From the NCBI GenBank assembly GCA_964592755.1, contig CAZQFS010000142.1, positions 1-6,662 on the forward strand: 6,662 bases of DNA, written 5' to 3'. A program made the translations under genes and the position numbers. The stretch is from CAZQFS01 sp964592755. Its GTDB lineage: Bacteria > Hydrothermota > Tepidihabitantia > Tepidihabitantales > Tepidihabitantaceae. A model generated the notes under the pieces. The model worked only from the letters and a program-made list of their open reading frames with translations. It did not search any database and was not told the origin of the DNA. Shown here piece after piece: positions 1-5,314 of the stretch; position 1 is the stretch's first letter, and each line of letters starts with the position of its first letter.

Positions 1-2
1 GG

Positions 3-1490
3 TGCTCGCTTGCGAGCTGCCCCACGCGCTTGCCGGCAGCAGTCGAGCCGGTGAGACGGTGCGTCGGGAACTGGCAGGGACCGGTTGGAACCGTTATCCC
101 GGAGCTCGTTGGCCGACTGGGACTCGACTCTGCGCTCGGCCTGCTGGCACGAAATGCGGCCGACCCAGACCCCAGGACCCGGGCCGCAATCGCAACCGCG
201 CTGGGTCGGCTCGGTGGCCGGGCCGCGCTGCCGCCTCTGCTCGACCTGCTGCGCGACCTGGTAGACTCGGTGCGCATTGCCGCAGCTCAGGCACTGGGCG
301 AGATTCGTGACGCCTCAACGGTTGACCCCCTGCTGGACGAACTGGCAGACGACAATCCGGTAATGCGTTGCGCCGCGGCCGCGGCTCTGGGCCGAATTCG
401 CCACCGCAAGGCAGTGGAGTCGCTCGCCCGTGTGTCGTCTGACGACCCTGACCCGGAGGTACGCCGGGTGGCGCTTGACGCGCTGCGCCGGGTCAGCGTG
501 CAGGCGGTGGACCCGCTGATCCGCGCACTTGCGTCCGAGGACCTTTCCGACCGGCTGCAGGCGATGAGTTCGCTGCTCGAACAGGGCAAGACCGCACTCA
601 TCCCCGTTGCCGAGCTGCTCGTGAACGAGAACCCAACCGTACGGGCCTCGGCGGTCGAGGTGCTGGGCGGCATCGGGGACCCGAGTTGCCTCGAGGCGCT
701 GGCTGGCGCGCTGGCAGATGCTGATGACCGAGTGCGGCTGTCGGTCGTGTCGGCTCTGGGTCGCATTCACCACGTCCGTTCTGCCGAACTGCTGGCCGCG
801 GCTCTGGCGGATGAAGACCCGAAGGTTGCCGCGGCCGCGGCAAACGGTCTTGAGGCTCAGGGGGAGCTGGCCCTTGACCCGACATTCAAGCTGCTCGGTC
901 ACAATCTGGTTGAGGTACGCGTACGTGCGACCGACGTGCTGGGCCGGCTTCGGCATAAGGGAGCCTGCGAGCGGCTGATTCAGGGCCTGACTGATGCGAC
1001 CGTCTGGGTGAGGATTGTCTCGGCGCAGGCGCTCGGTGAGATTGGCGAGAGCCGGGCTGCGCCCGCGCTCATCAACGCCCTTGCCGACCGCGACCCGGTG
1101 GTGAGAGCGATGGCGGCCGAGGCACTGGGCAAGCTGCGTGACTTCCGCGCGACCATGCCCCTGCTCGACCGGCTCAAGGACGAAAGCGACCTGGTGCGCG
1201 CCTGCGCGCTGCGGTCGGTGGGCGAGATCGGCAATCCAATTGGCGCTGAGTTCCTGCTCGCTGCGCTTGATGACCCGGAACCCGAAATCCGTACGGCGGC
1301 GATTGACGGACTCGCGGGCCTGAGAGTAACCCGCGCTCTGCCCCAGTTGCGACGGATGGCCCGGCCCTGGCCGTTAAGCAAACAGCCTCGCATCGTCAAG
1401 CAGGCGGCGCTGCGCGCGGTTGAGATACTCGAGATTGCCGAAATGCAGGAATCAGAGTCACCTGATACGGGTCAGGTGCCCGAACCATGA
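3..1490 (+). CDS. HEAT-repeat (PBS-lyase-like) protein, 5' partial
   Basis: The protein is a solenoid of about 13 HEAT repeats of 30-32 residues. They fit a pattern of D-x-D-P-x-V-R-x-A-A-x-x-A-L-G-x-I/L-G followed by an Ala/Leu-rich second helix (e.g. VRIAAAQALGEI, VRAMAAEALGKL). After the last repeat comes a basic linker (PWPLSKQPR) and a short acidic tail ending QVPEP. HEAT_PBS arrays are protein-interaction scaffolds; no catalytic residues, signal peptide or membrane segment are visible, so a cytoplasmic scaffold or adaptor role is inferred. The frame is open to the left edge, so the start is probably outside the window. In-frame TTG at 30 and GTG at 51 are possible starts but neither has a convincing ribosome binding site. 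The first 25 or so codons read oddly (Cys-rich, not HEAT-like), which leaves a true start near 51 or an upstream frameshift open. It lies 88 bases before the peptidase gene on the same strand. The family assignment is firm; the partner is unknown. Confidence 0.88.
   Translation, partial: CSLASCPTRLPAAVEPVRRCVGNWQGPVGTVIPELVGRLGLDSALGLLARNAADPDPRTRAAIATALGRLGGRAALPPLLDLLRDLVDSVRIAAAQALGEIRDASTVDPLLDELADDNPVMRCAAAAALGRIRHRKAVESLARVSSDDPDPEVRRVALDALRRVSVQAVDPLIRALASEDLSDRLQAMSSLLEQGKTALIPVAELLVNENPTVRASAVEVLGGIGDPSCLEALAGALADADDRVRLSVVSALGRIHHVRSAELLAAALADEDPKVAAAAANGLEAQGELALDPTFKLLGHNLVEVRVRATDVLGRLRHKGACERLIQGLTDATVWVRIVSAQALGEIGESRAAPALINALADRDPVVRAMAAEALGKLRDFRATMPLLDRLKDESDLVRACALRSVGEIGNPIGAEFLLAALDDPEPEIRTAAIDGLAGLRVTRALPQLRRMARPWPLSKQPRIVKQAALRAVEILEIAEMQESESPDTGQVPEP
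162..1364 (+). repeat. Array of 13 HEAT repeat units (coding)
   Basis: I parsed 13 consecutive units of 30-32 codons, 401 residues in all, from the first DPDPRTR to LRRMAR. Units 5, 8 and 13 are about 30 residues and unit 4 about 32; the rest are 31. Units 4, 5 and 8 are the most degenerate and lack the usual ALG-x-I/L-G turn. Similarity is clearer in protein than in DNA, which points to old duplications. Confidence 0.85.
1459..1478 (+). other. Perfect 7-bp inverted repeat at the 3' end of the HEAT gene
   Basis: CACCTGA (1459-1465) and TCAGGTG (1472-1478) are exact reverse complements around a 6-base loop (TACGGG). The hairpin falls in the last codons of the HEAT gene, about 10 bases before its TGA and about 100 bases before the peptidase start. 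No T-tract follows, so it is not a standard intrinsic terminator. It could be an mRNA-stabilising or weakly attenuating hairpin between the two genes, or coincidence. Confidence 0.35.
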
Positions 1491-1568
1491 CTGTTTCAGA
1501 TGGCGGACGAAGCCGGAAATCAGCAGGCAGAAGTCAAGAGTGAGAGGACAAAGCGGTGATATGCGAAT

Positions 1569-1573
1569 GGAGG
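1569..1573 (+). promoter_or_regulatory. Ribosome binding site (GGAGG) of the peptidase gene
   Basis: GGAGG lies 5 bases upstream of the ATG at 1579, a normal Shine-Dalgarno spacing. It decides the start: the in-frame ATGs at 1561 and 1567 lack a well-placed site, and only the 1579 start gives a compact signal peptide beginning MRRLLFF. Confidence 0.75.
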
Positions 1574-1578
1574 TCGGT

Positions 1579-1632
1579 ATGAGAAGACTGTTGTTCTTCA
1601 TGCTGGTGTTGTGCCTGGTCCCGGCCGTGGCC
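1579..1632 (+). other. Sec signal peptide coding region
   Basis: Residues 1-18 have a basic n-region (MRR), a Leu/Phe/Val core and an AVA motif, with cleavage predicted before Arg19. There is no lipobox cysteine at the cleavage point (Cys12 is inside the core), so this looks like a signal peptidase I substrate, not a lipoprotein. Confidence 0.8.
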
Positions 1633-4600
1633 CGGGAGTGGGTGCCGTTTGAGTCCGGTGCGCCGGAAAGAACTGGCGAGTTCCGGGTTCTTTCGTCGGA
1701 TCATGGTCGTACCGTGGTCGAACTCAACCTGGTCGGCATCTACGTCGATGAAATAACCGGCAACGGCCGGAGTTTTCAGACCGTTGATTTGGGCATGGCT
1801 GCGGGCGGATTGCTGGCCGCGGTCGGCTCGCCCCAACTGCCGGTCGTCGCCCGATTTCTGGCGATTCCGGACGACCGGGCAGTGCGGGCGAGGGTCTTGG
1901 AGGCGGAGGAGGTGACGCTGACCGGCTACAATGTCTACCCGGTTCAGCCACCCAGCCCGGAAAACCAGCAACCGGTGCCGTTCACCATTGACGAGAAGCG
2001 ATACACGACCGACGAGTTCTACCCTGACGCCGGCTACGGGCTGAGCGACCCGATGATCATGCGCGACGTACGGCTCGTGCAACTGGTGCTGCAGCCGGCC
2101 CGGTTCAATCCGGTCACCGGCGAGCTGCGAGTGGCAAGGCGACTGATGTTGGAACTGACGTATGACAACCGGTCTGACGTCAACGTCAAGGTCCGCACGC
2201 GGCCGGGTGTTTCGCGGGTGTTTGAGCCGCTGTACCGCGAGCTCATCGCCAACTACGACTTCGGCCCGCCCCAGCGGCCCGAGGACGGCAGTTATCTTAT
2301 CATCACCAATGATGCGTTCGTGAGTGCGGTTGCGCCTTTTGCCGCGTGGAAGCAGCGCAAGGGCTGGAGGACGAAGGTTGTGACCCTCTCCGAAATCGGC
2401 GGCAACGACACGGCGCGTATCTTCGCCTATATCCACGATGCCTATCAGAACTGGCCGTATCCGCCCGACTACGTGCTGCTCGTGGGTGACGCGCCCGAGT
2501 ACCTGCGCTGCAACCGCTGGCCCGGGCACACCAACGCCTCCGACTTGCACTACTCACTGCACGAAGGCTCGGACATTCTTGCCGACCTGATGATTGCGCG
2601 GGTCTGCGTCCGGACCCCGGCCGAGGCTGAGGCGACCCTGAACAAGCTGTACAAGTACGAGCAGAATCCGTATATGGGCAACACGCAGTGGTTCGGCAAG
2701 GTCTGCGCCCTGGCCGGGTACGAAGGCAACCCGCGGTTCTGGTCGATGGTGATTCGCACGCGCAACTACGTGATGGGACGACCGTTCGTGCAGTTCGATA
2801 CCCTGTTTGAACGCTGGGGCCTCAACACCGCCACCGGCCTGCGCGACTCGCTCAATCTGGGTCGGGCCTGGATGCTCTACCGCGGTCACGGTGAAGTCCA
2901 GGGCTGGAGCAATGTCAGCGGCACCTGGAACAACTCCAACGTTCTGGCCTTGAACAACGGTCGGATGGTGCCGTGCGTTATCGGCCCGACCTGTCTTTCC
3001 GGCGACTTCGACAATACGGTTGACTGCCACGCCGAAACCTGGGTCAAGGCGGGAGAGGAGAAAGGTGGTTGCGGATACTTCGGCTCCTCCGAGGTGAGCT
3101 ACTCCGGCTACAACGACTCGCTTGCCACCGGCACGTTCCTGTCCTATGTGGACAGCCTGCACTACACGTTCGCCCAGAGCACCCAGTGGGGCAAGCTGTT
3201 CATGCTCATGGCCTACCCGCTGCCCAACCAGATTACCGAAGAAGAAATCTACATGTTCAACAACTTCGGCGAGCCGGAGCTCACTGTCTGGTCGGCAACG
3301 CCGCGCCAGTTGACCGTTGACCATCCGGCCACCGTGCTCATCGGCTCCTTTCCTTTCGGCGTGACCGTGAGCGCCAATGATGCGCCGGTGGCGAATGCCC
3401 TGGTCTGCGTCATGTCAGCGACCGACTCGACCCTTTATCATGTCGGTCATACCGATGGTTCCGGTCATGTCCAGTTCACCCTGAGTGCCAGCCGGCCCGG
3501 CGACTCAATCCACGTGACCGTCACCGGCCGGAATCTGCACCCGTACCAGGGCGCTGCGCTGACGATTGCACCCAATTCGGCGTACGTCACCTATCTGCGC
3601 AGCACGCCGACCGATTCGCCGCCCGGCGGCAACAACGACGGCATCATCAACCCGGGCGAGGCCGTCAGGCTGCCGCTCTGGGTGAAGAACTGGGGCAGCG
3701 CGGCGGCGAACTCGGTCTCGGCGAAACTGCGCACAACCGACCCGAACATCACCGTCACCGATTCGGCCCGGTCGTTCGGCACGATTGGCGCGGGTGACTC
3801 CGCCTGGACCGGGGTCAACGGGTTCTGCTTCAACGTTGCCCTGGCCTGCACCAACGGTTACGCGCTCCGGTTCCAGCTTGTGTTGCGCGACGCCAACGAC
3901 TCGGTCTGGACCTCGAACTTCGGACTCTGGGTCGGCGCGCCGGTGCTCGGCTACGCGGGCCAGAGCGTGAATGACCCGCCGCCTGGCGGCAACGGCGACG
4001 GCAAGATTGACCCGGGCGAAACGGCACAGCTCATGGTCACCGTACGCAACCTGGGGATGGGCCACGGCTACAACGTGGCGGCCCGGCTGCGCTCAGGCGA
4101 TGCCCGGTTCCACGTGACCGATTCGGCCGCGTCCTACGGGCTGATACCGCATGACACAACCGGCGTCAATCTGTCCGACCCGTTTGTTGTCCACGCGGAC
4201 GACTCGATTCCGCGCGAGGCGGTGATACCCTGCACCCTGCTCGTGACGGCGGACGGCGGGTACACAAGAGCCATAGCATTCTCGGTGACGGTGGGCGAAA
4301 TCCGGGCCGTGGACCCGATTCCCGATGGCCCAAGGCAACCGCCCGTCTACTGGGCCTACGACGACGTTGATGTCAACTATCGGCAGCATCCGGAGTTCAG
4401 TTGGGTTGAGATAAACAGCGTCGGCACCCGGCTCACGCTCTCTGACGACCAGACCGTGGTGGTCAATCTGCCGACCGGGTTCGGGCCTTGGACCTACTAC
4501 GGCCAGAACTACAACCAGGTCTCCATCTGCGGCAACGGCTGGGTCGCGCCCGGTTCGACCACGCTTTCCACCTATGCGAACACCGGCCTGCCCAGTACGA

Positions 4601-5292
4601 CCCTGACCACGCCGGCCGTCTGCCTCAACTGGGACGACCTGTATCCTCCGACCGGCGGCGGAGTCTGGTACTATCACGATGCGGCAGGACATCGCTTCAT
4701 CGTCGAGTGGGACTCAGTTCCGTACTACAGCCCGCGCACGACCTTTGAGAAGTTCGAGTTCATCGTCTACGACACGACCGTGCACAGCGCCACCGGCGAC
4801 AACGTCATTGACGTCCAATACCTCTGGAAGAACGGATTCACCTCCAGCACGGCTGGCCTGCAGGACCACACGCGCCTGGTGGCAATTCAGTACCTGTTCG
4901 ACGGAACCTACCATCGTGGCGCGGCCCAGGTTGCCCCAGGCCGGGCGCTACGCTATGTTACCGGTGACCCGCAAACCGGCCTGGCTGAACCGGAGTTCGG
5001 TGCCAGCCGCGTGCCAAGGTTCCTGAATCTCGCCGCCGCACCCAACCCGGTGCGTAGAGCCGCCAGCATCCACTGGTCGCTGCCGGCCCGAGAACGAGTC
5101 CGGCTCGCGGTCTACGATGTCGGCGGCCGCGAGGTAAGAACGCTGGTTTCAGGTGACGTGAGGCCGGGCGACTACGTCACCACTTGGGACGGTCGCGACA
5201 ACGCCGGCCGCGCTGTGGCCGGCGGCACATACCTGTACAGGCTCACGACCGCATCGGGCCGGAAAACAACCAAGGCAGTACTTGTACGCTGA
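1579..5292 (+). CDS. Secreted gingipain-family (C25) cysteine peptidase with modular C-terminus
   Basis: A 1237-residue exported protease. Residues 1-18 form a signal peptide (MRR, hydrophobic core, AVA before Arg19). About 19-235 look like the C25 propeptide, with the typical stretch ending RLMLELTYDN. About 239-568 are the peptidase domain: YLIITND, then DYVLLVGD, the catalytic His in YRGHG (His437), the catalytic Cys in PTCLSGDF (Cys472), and the closing NFGEPEL. The His-Cys spacing of 35 is close to that in RgpB (33). Next come an Ig-like region (about 575-665), two 120-residue modules each with a DG-x-I-x-PGE motif (about 668-907), a YWAYDD/WDDL beta-rich module (about 924-1126), and a FlgD-like/Por-type tail (about 1148-1237) beginning near APNP. 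C25 enzymes cut proteins at the cell surface or outside the cell; substrate specificity cannot be read here. The tail suggests type IX-like export or surface attachment. It lies 88 bases after the HEAT gene and ends 20 bases from a convergent gene. Confidence 0.93.
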   Translation: MRRLLFFMLVLCLVPAVAREWVPFESGAPERTGEFRVLSSDHGRTVVELNLVGIYVDEITGNGRSFQTVDLGMAAGGLLAAVGSPQLPVVARFLAIPDDRAVRARVLEAEEVTLTGYNVYPVQPPSPENQQPVPFTIDEKRYTTDEFYPDAGYGLSDPMIMRDVRLVQLVLQPARFNPVTGELRVARRLMLELTYDNRSDVNVKVRTRPGVSRVFEPLYRELIANYDFGPPQRPEDGSYLIITNDAFVSAVAPFAAWKQRKGWRTKVVTLSEIGGNDTARIFAYIHDAYQNWPYPPDYVLLVGDAPEYLRCNRWPGHTNASDLHYSLHEGSDILADLMIARVCVRTPAEAEATLNKLYKYEQNPYMGNTQWFGKVCALAGYEGNPRFWSMVIRTRNYVMGRPFVQFDTLFERWGLNTATGLRDSLNLGRAWMLYRGHGEVQGWSNVSGTWNNSNVLALNNGRMVPCVIGPTCLSGDFDNTVDCHAETWVKAGEEKGGCGYFGSSEVSYSGYNDSLATGTFLSYVDSLHYTFAQSTQWGKLFMLMAYPLPNQITEEEIYMFNNFGEPELTVWSATPRQLTVDHPATVLIGSFPFGVTVSANDAPVANALVCVMSATDSTLYHVGHTDGSGHVQFTLSASRPGDSIHVTVTGRNLHPYQGAALTIAPNSAYVTYLRSTPTDSPPGGNNDGIINPGEAVRLPLWVKNWGSAAANSVSAKLRTTDPNITVTDSARSFGTIGAGDSAWTGVNGFCFNVALACTNGYALRFQLVLRDANDSVWTSNFGLWVGAPVLGYAGQSVNDPPPGGNGDGKIDPGETAQLMVTVRNLGMGHGYNVAARLRSGDARFHVTDSAASYGLIPHDTTGVNLSDPFVVHADDSIPREAVIPCTLLVTADGGYTRAIAFSVTVGEIRAVDPIPDGPRQPPVYWAYDDVDVNYRQHPEFSWVEINSVGTRLTLSDDQTVVVNLPTGFGPWTYYGQNYNQVSICGNGWVAPGSTTLSTYANTGLPSTTLTTPAVCLNWDDLYPPTGGGVWYYHDAAGHRFIVEWDSVPYYSPRTTFEKFEFIVYDTTVHSATGDNVIDVQYLWKNGFTSSTAGLQDHTRLVAIQYLFDGTYHRGAAQVAPGRALRYVTGDPQTGLAEPEFGASRVPRFLNLAAAPNPVRRAASIHWSLPARERVRLAVYDVGGREVRTLVSGDVRPGDYVTTWDGRDNAGRAVAGGTYLYRLTTASGRKTTKAVLVR
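2293..3282 (+). other. Peptidase C25 catalytic domain
   Basis: The domain runs from YLIITND (residue 239) to NFGEPEL (about 568). The His437 (GHG) and Cys472 (PTCLSGDF) motifs match the two catalytic positions of gingipains. The following HAETWVKAG and GYFGSSEVSYSG stretches match the conserved segment after the cysteine. Both nucleophile and base are intact, so it should be active once the propeptide is removed. Confidence 0.88.
3580..3939 (+). repeat. Surface module repeat, copy 1 (120 residues)
   Basis: This is the first of two adjacent 120-codon units. It contains PPGGNNDGIINPGE (residues 681-694) and later ITVTDSARSFGTI, ending at LWVGA. The D/N-rich loop followed by G-x-I-x-PGE resembles a calcium-binding loop at the head of an Ig-like (CARDB-type) beta-sandwich. 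The fold and calcium binding are inferred. Confidence 0.78.
3940..4299 (+). repeat. Surface module repeat, copy 2 (120 residues)
   Basis: The second unit has PPGGNGDGKIDPGE (residues 801-814) exactly 120 residues after the first copy's motif, then FHVTDSAASYGLI, ending VTVGE. The motif is well conserved at DNA level (GGCGGCAAC, GACGGC and CCGGGCGA blocks are shared), while the rest has diverged. Confidence 0.78.
4348..4962 (+). other. Beta-rich YWAYDD/WDDL surface module
   Basis: Residues about 924-1128 contain YWAYDD, FSWVEINSVGTRL, YYGQNYNQVSICGNGWVAPG, CLNWDDLYPP, HRFIVEWDSV and FEFIVYDT. Their order resembles nidogen-like or adhesion-type beta domains that recur in extracellular proteins of uncultured FCB/WOR-3 lineages. 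A binding or adhesion role is inferred; I cannot name a family with certainty. Confidence 0.6.
5020..5289 (+). other. C-terminal FlgD-like / type IX-style sorting domain
   Basis: Residues about 1148-1237 show APNPV, a VRLAVYDVGGREVRTL strand pair, TTWDGRDNAGRAVAGGTYLYRL and a final basic KAVLVR. This is the usual order of FlgD Ig-like and Por-secretion-tail domains. In Bacteroidetes such tails direct type IX export and attachment; whether the same machinery exists here is not visible. Confidence 0.8.
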
Positions 5293-5294
5293 GC

Positions 5295-5314
5295 AGGTGC
5301 GCGGTCGCGCGCCT
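5295..5314. terminator. GC-rich hairpin between convergent genes, possible bidirectional terminator
   Basis: AGGTGCGC (5295-5302) pairs with GCGCGCCT (5307-5314) around a GGTC loop, giving an 8-bp stem with one G-T pair. It fills the 20-base gap between the peptidase stop (5290-5292) and the minus-strand stop (5313-5315), and its right arm runs two bases into that stop codon. No T-tract flanks it on either strand, so it departs from a classical intrinsic terminator. Its position is the main support. Confidence 0.4.

Noticed and set aside
372..841. Identical 14-base palindrome GCCGCGGCCGCGGC at 372-385 and 828-841
   Set aside because: Both copies encode alanine runs at matching helix positions of HEAT repeats; GC-rich alanine codons explain the palindrome without a regulatory role.
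287..956. Minus-strand open frames opposite the HEAT repeats
   Set aside because: Low-complexity Ser/Arg-rich products in two overlapping frames, explained as shadows of the repeat-encoding strand.
1420..1578. In-frame N-terminal extension of the peptidase, overlapping the HEAT gene
   Set aside because: It has no ribosome binding site, would bury the signal peptide 53 residues inside, and overlaps the real HEAT coding end. The ATG at 1579 has GGAGG at 5-base spacing.
1491..1578. Possible sigma-70-type promoter in the gap before the peptidase gene
   Set aside because: I could not find a -35/-10 pair with acceptable match and spacing; a TGATAT-like string near 1557 has no partner.
1534..2550. 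Long minus-strand open frame (338 codons) opposite the peptidase
   Set aside because: It is antisense to well-supported propeptide and catalytic sequence, shows no recognisable domain, and is the sort of open frame expected opposite GC-rich coding DNA.
4093..4692. Minus-strand open frame (199 codons) opposite the surface modules
   Set aside because: Antisense to recognisable module sequence, with no domain and no ribosome binding site worth noting.
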